Assembly: GCA_947452365.1 (NCBI GenBank) | Contig: CANGCO010000003.1 | Coordinates: 23,737 to 87,736 of the forward strand | Length of the DNA stretch: 64,000 nt | Reading direction: 5' to 3' | Origin: Caulobacteraceae bacterium | Lineage (GTDB): Bacteria > Pseudomonadota > Alphaproteobacteria > Caulobacterales > Caulobacteraceae | In this document: in pieces, positions 25,748-36,094 of the stretch | Position numbering within the stretch: position 1 is the first letter of the stretch | Layout: each line of letters starts with the position of its first letter | Made by a program: the position numbers and the translations under genes | Notes under the pieces: model-generated | What the model was told of the DNA's origin: nothing | Database searches by the model: none | What the model saw: the letters and a program-made list of their open reading frames with translations, nothing else

Positions 25748-26777
25748 TGATTGCCTGAGACGTCTCGGTAGGCTTGATGACCGAGACGGCGGGCTGGGCA
25801 GGATCCTGGACCGCCGACTTGACCGCCTTGGGCTCGGCAGGCACAGGCTCGGCCATTGGCGGCACCAGGCTGGCATAGACCGGCTTGGTTGCCAGATCGA
25901 TCGCGGACGGGGCGTCATCGATCTGATCAGGCTGAACATGCGCTCGCCCGCTAAAGCGATAAAACACATGCAGGCCGATCTGGGCCACTTGTAGCAGGCT
26001 TCCGCCCCATTCTGGCGCCACATGGGTGGTGTGGAAATGGGTGGCATTGCCAATACTGGTCATGACCGCGCCGTCCAGCGCTCTTGCCGCTACGCGTTCG
26101 GCGCGGTGCCAAGCGATTGGGTCTCTGCGCGCGTTTTGCGAGCCGTCACAGGCAAAGCTGAACTGGCAGGACTGGCCCGTTTGCGTACGCTGAAACACAA
26201 CACCGCAGATGGTCTTGGGGAAGGCCGGATGGCGCACACGGTTTAGAACCACTTGTGCGACGGCAGCCTGGCCTGAAGGGGTCTCGCCCCGAGCCTCATA
26301 ATAGACCGCGCGGGTCAGACAATCGAGATCGCGTGCATCGCGAAGCGCGTCAGACTGCTGCAGGGGATAGGGCCGCGCGGCGACGGCTGGGGCATAATTG
26401 GCCTGCAAGGCGAGGTGGCGCACTTCCAGCCTGCCGGTGGCAACCCCGTCAATATTGGCGCGCCGCTCTAGCCGGGCGCTGAGGACGGCGGTTTGCAGGT
26501 CGCGGCGCGTGGCGCTCGGGACAAAGCCTGTATCGTGGCGCAGGGCCATTTGCAGGACCGAGCCGGTGGAAGTTTTTACGCCCGCACGCAAGGCCTGATC
26601 GGAAAATCCGCCCGATGCCGCGCCGGCAAGGCGCTCTATCCTGGCATGGGTGGAGACGGCATGGGCCATGCCTCCGGCCAGATAGCTTGCACCAAGCGCC
26701 AATCCAACCACTGATCCCAAAGAAGCAGCGACGATTAGCGCGCGCGAATCCGCACGAGCTCCAGTAACAAACGTCAA
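25710..26777 (-). CDS. SleB-like cell wall hydrolase, membrane anchored
   Basis: The 355-residue protein has an N-terminal hydrophobic anchor (about residues 13-38) and a Hydrolase_2/SleB domain at about residues 150-265. That domain contains 'LTRAVYYEARGETPSGQAAVAQVVLNRV', with the probable catalytic glutamate in YYEARGE, and 'CQFSFACDG'. A low-complexity proline/alanine tail follows. It is likely a periplasmic lytic transglycosylase-type peptidoglycan hydrolase. The start in the ORF track is a TTG with AGGA upstream; no better Met precedes the anchor. Its 3' end overlaps the SDR gene by 38 bases. Confidence 0.85.
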   Translation of the reverse strand: MTFVTGARADSRALIVAASLGSVVGLALGASYLAGGMAHAVSTHARIERLAGAASGGFSDQALRAGVKTSTGSVLQMALRHDTGFVPSATRRDLQTAVLSARLERRANIDGVATGRLEVRHLALQANYAPAVAARPYPLQQSDALRDARDLDCLTRAVYYEARGETPSGQAAVAQVVLNRVRHPAFPKTICGVVFQRTQTGQSCQFSFACDGSQNARRDPIAWHRAERVAARALDGAVMTSIGNATHFHTTHVAPEWGGSLLQVAQIGLHVFYRFSGRAHVQPDQIDDAPSAIDLATKPVYASLVPPMAEPVPAEPKAVKSAVQDPAQPAVSVIKPTETSQAIIKTPPAQPSSVS

Positions 26778-27086
26778 AACGATCGTGTCCTATATGGCGA
26801 GAGCCAATGCGCTCTCCTTGGTAGTCATTCTCAGGCCCGAATATTCTACTCTAGAACCTAAAAACGGCGGATTAACCGGGTCACGAGATGGTTAAGTTCC
26901 GACTGAGCCAATGTCTATGTCGAGTCGGGATGGGATTGACAAGCTTTTTCGCAGCTTATGGTTAATGCAAATTAATCAAGATTGTTGCAAAAGCAGGCCT
27001 GCCATTTGATTAAAAAGGCGTTTTTGCGGGATATTGAAATCTCTGGCCCACTGGTTTTTTTAGCCTCAAGGCCCTAGGTTAAGCCC
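26778..27086. promoter_or_regulatory. AT-rich divergent promoter region sleB-like/uvrB with nested dyads
   Basis: This 309-base gap holds no gene. On the plus strand TTGACA (26936-26941) is followed 15 bases later by TATGGT, a weak promoter candidate for uvrB. An eight-base inverted repeat TTAATCAA (26972-26979) / TTGATTAA (27006-27013) encloses a perfect palindrome GCAGGCCTGC (26993-27002), a possible protein-binding region. I found no GTTC-N7-GTTC alphaproteobacterial LexA box, although uvrB is often SOS-controlled. Confidence 0.35.
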
Positions 27087-29249
27087 ATGAGCCGGTCGGA
27101 AAATACCCATCAAGGGCCCCTAGGCGTCGAGGAAGCCTCGGCGCGCTTCGTCCATGATTCGGCCAGTGCCCAGGCGCTTTGGATGCCGCACAGACCTTCA
27201 CGGCCGCAAAAATCAGAGGGCGGGCGAAGGTTCAATCTGGTCAGTGAATACAGCCCTGCCGGCGACCAACCGACCGCCATTGCCGAACTGTGCGAGGGTC
27301 TTCAGCGCGGCGAAAGCGACCAGGTCCTGCTCGGTGTGACCGGTTCTGGCAAGACCTTTACCATGGCCAAGATCATTGAGCAGACCCAGCGCCCTGCCCT
27401 AATCTTGGCCCCCAACAAGACCCTAGCGGCCCAGCTCTATAGCGAATTTAAGAGCTTTTTCCCCGATAATGCGGTGGAATATTTCGTCAGCTATTACGAC
27501 TATTACCAGCCCGAAGCCTATGTGCCTCGGACCGACACCTATATCGAAAAAGACTCCTCGATAAACGAACAGATTGACCGGATGCGCCATGCCGCAACCC
27601 GCTCTGTATTGGAACGCGATGATGTCATCGTGGTCGCCTCGGTCAGCTGCATCTATGGCATTGGCTCGGTTGAGACCTATACGGCCATGACCTTTACCCT
27701 GCAGGTCGGTGACCGGATCGAGGATCGTAAGCTGATGGCCGATCTGGTCGCCCAGCAATATAAGCGCAATGATCAGGCCTTTGAGCGCGGCACCTTCCGC
27801 CGCCGCGGCGATGTGATCGAAATCTTCCCCGCCCACTATGAAGACCGGGCCTGGCGCGTCAGCCTGTTTGGCGACGAGGTCGAGGCGATCAGCGAGTTTG
27901 ACCCCCTAACCGGCAAAAAGACCGCCGACCTGCCCCAGATCAAGATCTATGCCAATAGCCACTATGTGACCCCGCGCCCGACCCTGAAACAGGCCATGGT
28001 CTCGATCAAGGAAGAGCTCAAGGTCCGTCTGGAATGGATGCATGCCAATGGCAAACTGCTCGAGGCCCAACGCCTAGAACAGCGCACCACATTTGATCTG
28101 GAAATGATGGAGACCACCGGCTCCTGCGCCGGGATCGAGAACTATTCGCGCTATCTGACCGGCCGCAGGCCCGGCGAACCACCGCCAACCTTTTTCGAAT
28201 ACATTCCCGACAATGCCTTGCTGTTCACCGATGAGTGTCACGTCACCGTGTCCCAGATCGGGGCCATGTATAAGGGCGACTATAGCCGCAAGTTTACGCT
28301 AGCCGATTACGGCTTTCGCCTGCCGTCCTGTCTGGATAATCGCCCCCTGAAATTTGAGGAATGGGACGCCATGCGCCCCCAGACCGTGCATGTCTCGGCA
28401 ACGCCCGCGCGCTGGGAGCTGGAACGGACCGGCGGGGTGTTTGTTGAACAGGTGATCCGCCCGACCGGTCTGATCGATCCGCCTGTCGAGGTGCGGCCCG
28501 TGACCAAGGACGGGGCCAGCCAGGTCGATGATGTCATTGATGAGTGCCGCAAATGCGCCATGCTCGGCCAACGCGTCCTTGTGACCGTCTTGACCAAGAA
28601 GATGGCCGAGGACCTCAGCGAGTACATGCATGAGCAGGGCCTGCGGGTGCGCTATATGCATTCCGATGTCGACACAATGGAGCGGATCGAGATCATCCGC
28701 GATCTTAGGCTTGGGGCCTATGATGTTTTGGTCGGGATTAATCTGTTGCGCGAAGGCCTCGATATTCCCGAATGTGGTCTGGTCGCTATTCTAGACGCCG
28801 ATAAGGAAGGCTTTTTGCGCTCCGAAACCAGCCTGATCCAGACCATTGGCCGGGCCGCGCGCAATATTGATGGCCGGGTCATACTCTATGCTGACCGGAT
28901 CACCGGCTCGATGGAGCGGGCCATGGCCGAAACCAGCCGCCGGCGGGAAAAGCAGAACGCCTATAATATCGAACATGGCATTACGCCCGAAAGCGTCCGC
29001 CGCGACATCAAGGATATTCTCAACAGCCCCTATGAGCGCGGCGATCGGGTGACAATCCCCGCTGGGGTCTCGGAAGACTCCAAGCCATTCTTGGGATCAA
29101 ATTTCCAGACCACCCTCAAGGACTTGGAAACCAAGATGCGGGCCGCCGCCGCCGATCTGGAGTTTGAGACCGCCGCACGGATGCGCGACGAGATTAAGCG
29201 TTTGAAACTGATGGAACTGGATTTTGCCAAGGATCAATTGGGCGGATAG
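27087..29249 (+). CDS. uvrB: Excinuclease ABC subunit B
   Basis: This DNA damage recognition helicase-like subunit of nucleotide excision repair works with UvrA and UvrC. The 720-residue protein has Walker [13 protein letters not shown] near residue 90, the beta-hairpin region '[25 protein letters not shown]', '[15 protein letters not shown]' as the DECH-type box (DEAD position), '[15 protein letters not shown]', 'QTIGRAARN' and the C-terminal UVR motif '[23 protein letters not shown]'. The N-terminal extension of about 45 residues before the conserved core is common in Alphaproteobacteria. Confidence 0.98.
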   Translation: MSRSENTHQGPLGVEEASARFVHDSASAQALWMPHRPSRPQKSEGGRRFNLVSEYSPAGDQPTAIAELCEGLQRGESDQVLLGVTGSGKTFTMAKIIEQTQRPALILAPNKTLAAQLYSEFKSFFPDNAVEYFVSYYDYYQPEAYVPRTDTYIEKDSSINEQIDRMRHAATRSVLERDDVIVVASVSCIYGIGSVETYTAMTFTLQVGDRIEDRKLMADLVAQQYKRNDQAFERGTFRRRGDVIEIFPAHYEDRAWRVSLFGDEVEAISEFDPLTGKKTADLPQIKIYANSHYVTPRPTLKQAMVSIKEELKVRLEWMHANGKLLEAQRLEQRTTFDLEMMETTGSCAGIENYSRYLTGRRPGEPPPTFFEYIPDNALLFTDECHVTVSQIGAMYKGDYSRKFTLADYGFRLPSCLDNRPLKFEEWDAMRPQTVHVSATPARWELERTGGVFVEQVIRPTGLIDPPVEVRPVTKDGASQVDDVIDECRKCAMLGQRVLVTVLTKKMAEDLSEYMHEQGLRVRYMHSDVDTMERIEIIRDLRLGAYDVLVGINLLREGLDIPECGLVAILDADKEGFLRSETSLIQTIGRAARNIDGRVILYADRITGSMERAMAETSRRREKQNAYNIEHGITPESVRRDIKDILNSPYERGDRVTIPAGVSEDSKPFLGSNFQTTLKDLETKMRAAAADLEFETAARMRDEIKRLKLMELDFAKDQLGG

Positions 29250-29299
29250 GCTGTTGATATCGGATCGGACCCTACCGCAAGCGCTTGGTCGCAATGGCC

Positions 29300-30421
29300 C
29301 TACCAGGTCATTTCCGTAGACGTTCCGCTAAAGGATAGGTTGTCGTCAAAATCGGAAAAAATCCGCAAGATCTCGGCCGCGGCAATGACCGGCTCTTTTC
29401 CGACCGGGAATCTAAAACCCCAATAGCTTATGATATGGCTGACGACACCCAGCCTTTCACCAAGCTCCTTAAACATGGACGGCGCCGTTAGCAAAAACTG
29501 TCGAAACGCTTGGGGCTCATTGTTTGAGGTCAGCCCAGCATAAGCGTCGTCATAGCGCTTCAAGGTCTCCTCAATATCACCGATCGTTTTAACAATATTG
29601 CGCGCCAAAGAGGCCCGAACCTTAACCAGATTGTCCCGGGTCTCATTGTCCATCGGTCCAGCCGGTTGATACTTAATCATCTGCTTCATAGCAGAATTAA
29701 CCTTAGGTATTGAAGAAAAATGACACCATTTATAGTATAGGAATCCGCGCCAACAAAACAAACCTTCCGAAAATTCAGACGGCTTCATTTGAAGATTAAT
29801 TCGCAATGGATCTAGGTCTTCATCCGCCGTGCTTGATAAGATCTTTGAAACCAACTTATTTGATTTAGAAAAATTTCCGCCGCCAGCACCAAAGGATTTT
29901 GACACGAGCGCATTCACTTCTCGCGCGACAAAATTGTGCATGCGTTCAACATCAGCCTTGGAAATTTCAAAATAGCAATCGGCCGGATAGATCCCAAATC
30001 GCTTCATTTGTTCCCGAAGCAAAAAAGGGTCGAGGGACGGCGTTGCATCCAATAGATCTAGGACCGCTCGATCTCTATTATCACCGGTAAAAGAAACGCC
30101 AAAAGTACTTTGAGCGATGGCCTCAAAATTCTTCTGATTTATGAAAACATACCGGCCGCCCAATTTTAAATCTTTACTATCAATCGGAACTAAAATCTTG
30201 GTTCCAGTTGATCTTTCATCACCAAATAAATCCATCTCATTAATTCTAAGCGTATGTTTAATAATTATAGTTTTATTCAATATATTACTGTTGAAAAACG
30301 GCTTCGCGCTGTATTCAGGATCGGTGCGATTCTTATTCCAGATGGCAACAAGATTAAGCACCCGTGATGTCGACGCGGCATCCTGTAAGGCTAAAAGATT
30401 TCTAACAGCGCGGTCGCTCAC
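29300..30421 (-). CDS. Orphan protein of unknown function, AT-rich gene
   Basis: I do not recognise this 373-residue protein. It is soluble-looking, without signal peptide or membrane segment. It is rich in Lys, Asn and Phe, with a Ser/Gly-rich stretch (SFGAGGGNFSKSNK, near residue 190) and a basic-aromatic patch 'FCWRGFLYYKWCHFSS'. The start is a GTG with GAGG eight bases upstream. Base composition is visibly lower in GC than all neighbours and codons such as TTT, AAA, ATT and AAT are frequent, suggesting horizontal acquisition. It stands alone between uvrB (convergent, 50-base gap) and a thiolase gene, so context gives no function. Confidence 0.65.
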   Translation of the reverse strand: MSDRAVRNLLALQDAASTSRVLNLVAIWNKNRTDPEYSAKPFFNSNILNKTIIIKHTLRINEMDLFGDERSTGTKILVPIDSKDLKLGGRYVFINQKNFEAIAQSTFGVSFTGDNRDRAVLDLLDATPSLDPFLLREQMKRFGIYPADCYFEISKADVERMHNFVAREVNALVSKSFGAGGGNFSKSNKLVSKILSSTADEDLDPLRINLQMKPSEFSEGLFCWRGFLYYKWCHFSSIPKVNSAMKQMIKYQPAGPMDNETRDNLVKVRASLARNIVKTIGDIEETLKRYDDAYAGLTSNNEPQAFRQFLLTAPSMFKELGERLGVVSHIISYWGFRFPVGKEPVIAAAEILRIFSDFDDNLSFSGTSTEMTW

Positions 30422-30507
30422 AATGGACCTCAGGTCGGTTAATTCCCAACGGATGAGCTGAGCTTAACACCTGAAACTTACCCAAACAATAATGCTGTAA
30501 AAGTAGG

Positions 30508-30534
30508 AATTTAGTAATATTAAATACCTAAATT
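30508..30534. repeat. Inverted repeat upstream of the orphan gene
   Basis: AATTTAG (30508-30514) and CTAAATT (30528-30534) form a perfect seven-base inverted repeat with a 13-base spacer inside the very AT-rich 145-base gap between the thiolase and orphan genes. It could be an operator or hairpin; nothing more can be said. Confidence 0.35.
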
Positions 30535-30566
30535 TATCCCAAATGGAAACTCTTTATCTAACAATA

Positions 30567-31754
30567 CTAAACCATTTCCAAAGCCATGGCCGTGGCCTCG
30601 CCGCCACCGATACAAAGACTGGCAATCCCGCGCTTGCCGTTGCTCGCCTGCAGCGCAGAGAGCAAGGTGGTTAGGATACGCGCACCGGAGGCCCCAATCG
30701 GATGACCAAGGGCGCAGGCGCCGCCATTGACGTTCACCTTGTCATGCGGAATGGCCAGGTCCTGCATGGCAATCATGGCGACAACGGCAAAGGCCTCGTT
30801 AATTTCATAGAGGTCGACATCATCGACCATCCAACCAGCCTTATCCAGCACCTTGCGAATGGCAGGGACAGGGGCGGTTGTGAATAAGCCCGGTTCATGT
30901 GCATGGGCGGCGTGAGCAACAATCTTGGCCACCACCTTCAAGCCCAAGCGCTCGGCAACCGAGGCCCGGGTCATGATCAGGGCCGCAGCGCCGTCTGAAA
31001 TCGAGCTGGAATTGGCCGCTGTCACGGTCCCGTCGCGACTAAAGGCAGGCTTTAGGGTCGGGATCTTGGCGAGATCGGCCTTGATTGGCGCCTCGTCCGT
31101 ATCGATGATCTCGACGCCCTTACGCGTAGTGACCTCAACAGCGACGATCTCGCGCTTAAAAGCGCCGCTTTCTACAGCGCGGCGCGCGCGGGTCAGGCTC
31201 TCGACCGCATAGGCGTCTTGGGCCGCGCGGGTAAATTGATAGGCACCCGCGGCTTCCTCTGCAAACACACCCATCAGCTTGCCGGGGCTATACGCATCCT
31301 CAAGCCCATCCAGATACATGCTGTCCGACACCACATCATGGCCAATGCGCGCGCCGGCGCGATGCTTGGCCAGCAAATAGGGCGCGCCGCTCATGCTCTC
31401 CATGCCGCCTGCGACAATAATGTCCGAGGTCCCGGCCGCCAGAGCATCATGCGCCATCATGGCCGCCTGCATGCCACTGCCACACATCTTATTGACTGTG
31501 GTGGCGGTGACGCTAAGCGGCAGGCCAGCGCCAAGCGCGGCCTGACGCGCCGGGGCCTGGCCTAGCCCAGCGGGCAGGACACAGCCCATAATAATCTGAT
31601 CGACCTGATCGCCTTGAAGGCCCGCACGCTCAAGCGCCGCCTTAACCACTGCAGCGCCGAGTGCCGTCGCCTTAACGCTCGACAGACTGCCCTGGAAGCT
31701 GCCCATAGGGGTGCGGGCATAGGCAGCAATGACGATGGGATCAGAAGCGGACAT
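30567..31754 (-). CDS. Acetyl-CoA C-acetyltransferase (thiolase)
   Basis: This biosynthetic-type thiolase of 395 residues condenses or cleaves acetoacetyl-CoA. The acyl-accepting cysteine is in VNKMCGSGMQA (near residue 90). 'NEAFAVVAM', the catalytic histidine in 'CALGHPIGASGARI', and the second cysteine in 'LCIGGGEATAMALE' are all intact, in contrast to the thiolase-like protein at 1.6 kb. The ATG at 31754 with GGAG upstream is preferred to the start four codons earlier. It could serve polyhydroxybutyrate synthesis or fatty acid breakdown; no pha genes are near. mnmA is 27 bases upstream. Confidence 0.95.
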   Translation of the reverse strand: MSASDPIVIAAYARTPMGSFQGSLSSVKATALGAAVVKAALERAGLQGDQVDQIIMGCVLPAGLGQAPARQAALGAGLPLSVTATTVNKMCGSGMQAAMMAHDALAAGTSDIIVAGGMESMSGAPYLLAKHRAGARIGHDVVSDSMYLDGLEDAYSPGKLMGVFAEEAAGAYQFTRAAQDAYAVESLTRARRAVESGAFKREIVAVEVTTRKGVEIIDTDEAPIKADLAKIPTLKPAFSRDGTVTAANSSSISDGAAALIMTRASVAERLGLKVVAKIVAHAAHAHEPGLFTTAPVPAIRKVLDKAGWMVDDVDLYEINEAFAVVAMIAMQDLAIPHDKVNVNGGACALGHPIGASGARILTTLLSALQASNGKRGIASLCIGGGEATAMALEMV

Positions 31755-31781
31755 GTTTAGCTCCAAAACAAAAACTTAACT

Positions 31782-32978
31782 CTAGGGCCGATAGGCGGCG
31801 ATGGTCGAGGCGATGAAACCGCCGCCAAGCACCCGTTCGCCCTTGGTCGCCGGGTCATAAAGGACGCAGGCCTGGCCCGGCGCAACGCCTTCTTCAGGCT
31901 CATCAAACTGGACCTGGGCCTGCCCGTCGACCATGGCCAAATGGCCTGGCCGAGGCTCGCGCGTCGATCGCACGCGGGCCAATATAGCCTGGCCTTGCTG
32001 CGCGGCCTGCTCCAAACTGGCCTGGTCACCCAACCAGTTGGTTTCTTTTAAAATCAAGGCCGCAGTCAGCAGCGCCTCGCGCGGGCCGACAATGACCTGA
32101 CGACGATCCGCATCAATCTTGACGACGAACAGGGGCTCACCAACCGCAACCGCCAGGCCGCGCCTTTGACCCACTGTATAGCGGGTCACGCCCTCATGCT
32201 GGCCCAATACCCGGCCATCGATATGGACAATATCGCCCGGCACAGCGCCTTGGGGTCTGAGCTTATCGATCAAGGTCACATAGCGCCCCTCGGGCACAAA
32301 ACATATGTCCTGACTATCGGGCTTGTCGGCCACGGCCAGCCCCAGATTGGCCGCAATCGCCCGAACCTGTGGCTTGGGCAAGCCGCCCAAGGGAAAACGG
32401 ACAAAATCGAGCTGGTCTTGGGTGGTGGCAAACAGAAAATAGCTCTGGTCCCTGGCCAGATCGATCGCGCGCAACAGCTTGGCAGGCGCGCCCATAGCTT
32501 GCTCGCGACGCACATAATGGCCCGTTGCCATGGCGGCGGCACCAAGGTCTCTGGCCATGTCCAAAAGATCGCGAAACTTGACCGTCTGATTACAGCGAAT
32601 GCAGGGAATGGGGGTTTCGCCGCGCAGATAGGAATCGGCAAAATCTTCAATCACCGCCTGACGAAACCGGCTTTCATAATCGAGCACGTAATGGGCAATG
32701 CCCATGCGCTCGGCAGCGGTGCGGGCATCATGAATATCTTGCCCGGCGCAACAAGCGCCCTTTTTTTCGATAGCGACGCCATGGTCATAGAGCTGCAAGG
32801 TCACCCCGACCACGTCATAGCCCGCTTCCTTCAACAGGGCCGCCGCCACGGTAGAGTCAACGCCGCCCGACATGGCCACGACAATTCGCGTGCCCACAGG
32901 CAAACCAACGGCTTGCCGCGCGGCCTCGATTGCGCCCGAGGGGCTAGGCGCCTGAAGGGTTTGGTGGAGCATGACCAT
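31782..32978 (-). CDS. mnmA: tRNA-specific 2-thiouridylase
   Basis: The enzyme thiolates the wobble uridine U34 of Lys, Glu and Gln tRNAs, using ATP and a persulfide carrier. The 398-residue protein has the PP-loop SGGVDST near residue 36. Catalytic cysteines lie in [12 protein letters not shown] and [10 protein letters not shown], and 'ATGHYVRR' and the C-terminal beta domain are present. Two in-frame ATG codons (32978, 32972) are possible starts. It lies 66 bases from the end of the flgL remnant on the same strand. Confidence 0.97.
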   Translation of the reverse strand: MVMLHQTLQAPSPSGAIEAARQAVGLPVGTRIVVAMSGGVDSTVAAALLKEAGYDVVGVTLQLYDHGVAIEKKGACCAGQDIHDARTAAERMGIAHYVLDYESRFRQAVIEDFADSYLRGETPIPCIRCNQTVKFRDLLDMARDLGAAAMATGHYVRREQAMGAPAKLLRAIDLARDQSYFLFATTQDQLDFVRFPLGGLPKPQVRAIAANLGLAVADKPDSQDICFVPEGRYVTLIDKLRPQGAVPGDIVHIDGRVLGQHEGVTRYTVGQRRGLAVAVGEPLFVVKIDADRRQVIVGPREALLTAALILKETNWLGDQASLEQAAQQGQAILARVRSTREPRPGHLAMVDGQAQVQFDEPEEGVAPGQACVLYDPATKGERVLGGGFIASTIAAYRP

Positions 32979-33044
32979 GCCTAAAATCCGATCTTGCGCC
33001 CTATCTAGCGTCTAAAGACCGGTTTGCCGAGGCCCCAGAACGCC

Positions 33045-33970
33045 CTAGCGCAAGAAGTTGAGCAAGGACGAGCTTTTCAGCGCGTTAAATACCTCGGTTG
33101 AGGCCTGGACCGCGGCCTGGGCGCGCTGAACCTTGGATATGGCCTCGGCCTCGTTCACATCGGACACATCGCCAATGACATTATCATAAAAGTCCCGGCG
33201 CTTGTTTTGCGTAGCGAGATTGGTTTGAACATTGGCATTGAGCTGACCATTGCGACCGACTTGGTTGGTCAGGTCGAGCCGGGCCGGGCCGCATCAAAAA
33301 TGGCGATTTGACTGGTGAGAAACGTTTTTTGCGCAACGGTCAAGGGATCGGAGAAATCTCCATTCGCATTGACATAGTCCTGAATATTTTTGAAAGCCGT
33401 CATAATCCCGGTGCCAAGATCGCTCGCTAAAAAGCCGACCTTAATTGTCGAGGCACCATCAAATTGGCTGGTCTGGGCAAGGTCGTCGTTTTGAAAGACA
33501 CTCGGGACCGTTACGGCACCAAGATCAGCAAGATTGGTGACATTGACCGGTTTGGTATCAAATTTTGAACCTGAAAACAGGTATCGGCCTTCGTGCTGAC
33601 CGTTCAAGGCCGCAACAAGGTTTCCAAACTGGATCTGCAATTCCGGCAACAGGTTTATACCGGATGCCAAACCGACAGCGCTCAGCACGGACTGCTTGGC
33701 GGCCGAAACTGCATCCAGCGCCTTGGTCATATACAAGTCTTGTGCATCCAGTTGGCGGCCAAGATCTTCAAGCACGGATATGGAGGACTCGGTCTTGGCG
33801 CGGGCGGTATTATTGGCCGCAAGCGTCTGGGCCTTGCCGCCATAACCCGCCAGGTCCGCGGCGATCTTTCCGGTCGTGACCTGATTTTGAGCCGTCACCT
33901 GGTCGACCAGCTTGGTCATGATGGCGGTCGTCACACCCGTATAGCTATTGGCTGTACCTATCCGGACCAT
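33045..33970 (-). pseudogene. flgL: Flagellar hook-filament junction protein FlgL, frameshifted
   Basis: The intact frame starts MVRIGTANSY at 33970 and stops after 233 residues at 33269. Just before that stop the sequence carries two tandem copies of a five-base unit (plus strand GGGCC GGGCC at 33281-33290). Removing one copy restores the reading ARLDLTNQVGRNGQLNANVQ and continues for about 75 residues to FNALKSSSLLNFLR and a TAG at 33045, the proper FlgL end. The full protein would be 306 residues. FlgL's terminal helices form part of the D0/D1 core that packs in the junction, so the truncated form is expected to fail. It may be a real mutation, a slippage switch or a sequencing error. Confidence 0.9.
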
Positions 33971-33973
33971 GAC

Positions 33974-36094
33974 CTAGCCTCCGACCATGTTTAGAAGAAT
34001 ATCGTAAATGTCTCTCGCCGCCGTTACCAAGCGGGCAGAGGCATTATAGGACTGTTGATAGGTGGTGAGCTTAGCAAGCTCTTCGTCGCGATTAACATCT
34101 TCTTCTGATGAACGACGATTTTCCACCTCGGTCGCGACAGACTGCGCACGGGTTTGATCGCCCTGGGCCAAGGTCGCGCGTTGGGCCAAGGCCCCTGCGA
34201 CTTGAGCTGCATATTGACTAACCGACTTTAGACCGCCCAAAATATTCCCGGCCGGATCAAAACTGACCGCGTTGCTGCTTGAATTGGCAAGGGTCTGAGC
34301 CCCGCGTCCATCGCCTATTCTGAGATTGGCCTGACCGGCCGCGGGCGCAAGATCAAGCTTGGCCAGGGCCAGCTTACCAGGATCGGCCGCAATATCGCTC
34401 CGGATCGAATAGCCAAACAGGCGCGATGCGCGCTGATTGTCACCAATGCCAAACAACTGGCTGATCGATGGGCTGCCCGTACCGCGCGTGGTGGTATCTG
34501 CCTGTACTGAAATAGTGACGGCGGCGGGGCCAAGAGGGGTAAAACGCAATCGGCCAACGGCATCCAAGGCATAGGTGCCATATTTGCCAACGCCAGTATT
34601 GGGATCATTCATCGCCGTCAAGAGATCAGCCATAGAGGTCCCTGAGGGAGTGGTGATGTTAACATCAGCCAAGGTCTGACCATTGGGATCGCTTAAGCGC
34701 AGGCTCAGTACCTTGCCGGGGGTAAATCCCGGGTCACTGGCATTGGTCAGGCCGGTATCATAGGTCGATATGCCACTAGACTGGACCAGGTCATTGAGTC
34801 CGAAAAACTGGCTAAAGCCCTTACCGGCCTTGGTCGCGGGCGTCGTGGCGTCATCCGCGATTGCTATGCCCTTGCCCGCCGCTGCCGACAAGGACAGGGC
34901 ATTATTGACAAAACTCGCTGTTGCGTCTGTACCGAGGGCCGTATTCAAGGTCGCTAAAAAGTTAGCCGGAGTAAAGCTTGTTGGTGCACCGGCACCAACC
35001 GTGATCGTTCCCGCTGTAAAATCGATCTTGACCGACTTGGCGATGAGATTGGTGCTGTTGCTCAAGACCGCAATCGTCGTGGACCCGGTAAATCCAGCAA
35101 TCCCAGAGGTCAGGTCCAGACCGGTATTGCGGCCGGTCAAGGTTTGAAGCGCAGGCACTGCCGAGGCGGCATTATGAGCCCGATTGAGCTCTTCCGTCGC
35201 ATGACTGACCAACTCACCGAGCTGGTTCATAATGGTTGGCAGTTCCTTGTCGCGCAATTGCAGCAGGCCAACCATCTCACCACTGACCATCCGGTCCACT
35301 AAGGGCTTGGTCGTGCCGCCCGGTTCGGTGACTGTGATTTCCCCAAACCCATTGCCCTTGGGCCCATAAGACAGGCTCGCTGGCCCGTTTAGGGCCACTA
35401 GGTTTAGCGAGTCCCCGCCCAGAATACTAACCCCACCGTTTGGCAAGCTGGACACCCGAATATCCATCAATGAGGACAGGGTCTTGATTAAGGCTCCCTG
35501 GGCATTAATCGCCCCGGTCGCGTCGCCATTGGCAGTCCCGGCGCTGCGAATTTCCGCGTTTAGCTTATCAATACCGGCCAAAAGCCCATTTATGGTTTCA
35601 ACATTGGACTTAAGCTGGGCGTCCGCATCAGACTGAATGGCTTGAAGCGAGGTATAGATAGAGCGGCTCTCATTTAGAAAATTAGTAATGTCCGTTACCG
35701 CTCCGGACTTTTTCAATCCGTCAGTCGGGTTCGCCGCTAGGCTATTGAAATCGGCATAGATCCCGTCGAGCTGTTTGAAATAGTTTTGGTCAGCGGTTGG
35801 GTCGCCAAACAGGGCTTGTGCCCGATCGAGCAGGTCAGAGCCAATCTTGGCCTTGCCCAGATCGGCCGCCGCGCCATAGCCAGCGGCTTGGAGAAACGCA
35901 TTTGCGGCCCTGCGGATGCGGGCAATATCAACGCCGGCACCGACACCGTTGGTTTGACTAGCCGTCTGGTCGGCAAGCTTGCGGACATAGCCGGGCGTAT
36001 CGACATTAGCGATATTGTCGGCAACCACCCTCATATTGGTCTGGGCCGCATTCAGTCCCGAGTTTGCGATATTGAGGATGGAATTGATCGACAT
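33974..36094 (-). CDS. flgK: Flagellar hook-associated protein 1
   Basis: This is the first hook-filament junction protein, exported by the flagellar type III system and assembled outside the cell. The 706-residue protein begins with the conserved 'SILNIANSGLNAAQTNMRVVADNIANVDTPGYVR' D0/D1 helix and ends with 'LTTYQQSYNASARLVTAARDIYDILLNMVGG'. The long Ser/Thr/Gly-rich middle corresponds to the variable surface domains. The ATG at 36094 has GGGAG upstream. flgL follows after three bases. A strong sigma-54-type promoter lies 180 bases upstream. Confidence 0.95.
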   Translation of the reverse strand: MSINSILNIANSGLNAAQTNMRVVADNIANVDTPGYVRKLADQTASQTNGVGAGVDIARIRRAANAFLQAAGYGAAADLGKAKIGSDLLDRAQALFGDPTADQNYFKQLDGIYADFNSLAANPTDGLKKSGAVTDITNFLNESRSIYTSLQAIQSDADAQLKSNVETINGLLAGIDKLNAEIRSAGTANGDATGAINAQGALIKTLSSLMDIRVSSLPNGGVSILGGDSLNLVALNGPASLSYGPKGNGFGEITVTEPGGTTKPLVDRMVSGEMVGLLQLRDKELPTIMNQLGELVSHATEELNRAHNAASAVPALQTLTGRNTGLDLTSGIAGFTGSTTIAVLSNSTNLIAKSVKIDFTAGTITVGAGAPTSFTPANFLATLNTALGTDATASFVNNALSLSAAAGKGIAIADDATTPATKAGKGFSQFFGLNDLVQSSGISTYDTGLTNASDPGFTPGKVLSLRLSDPNGQTLADVNITTPSGTSMADLLTAMNDPNTGVGKYGTYALDAVGRLRFTPLGPAAVTISVQADTTTRGTGSPSISQLFGIGDNQRASRLFGYSIRSDIAADPGKLALAKLDLAPAAGQANLRIGDGRGAQTLANSSSNAVSFDPAGNILGGLKSVSQYAAQVAGALAQRATLAQGDQTRAQSVATEVENRRSSEEDVNRDEELAKLTTYQQSYNASARLVTAARDIYDILLNMVGG

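Noticed and set aside
26896-26912. Possible LexA box (GTTC at 26896) in front of uvrB
   Set aside because: The second half-site seven bases later reads GCCA instead of GTTC.
26963-26976. TTAA-TGCAAA-TTAA upstream of uvrB as a CtrA site
   Set aside because: The spacing is six bases rather than the seven required by the CtrA consensus.
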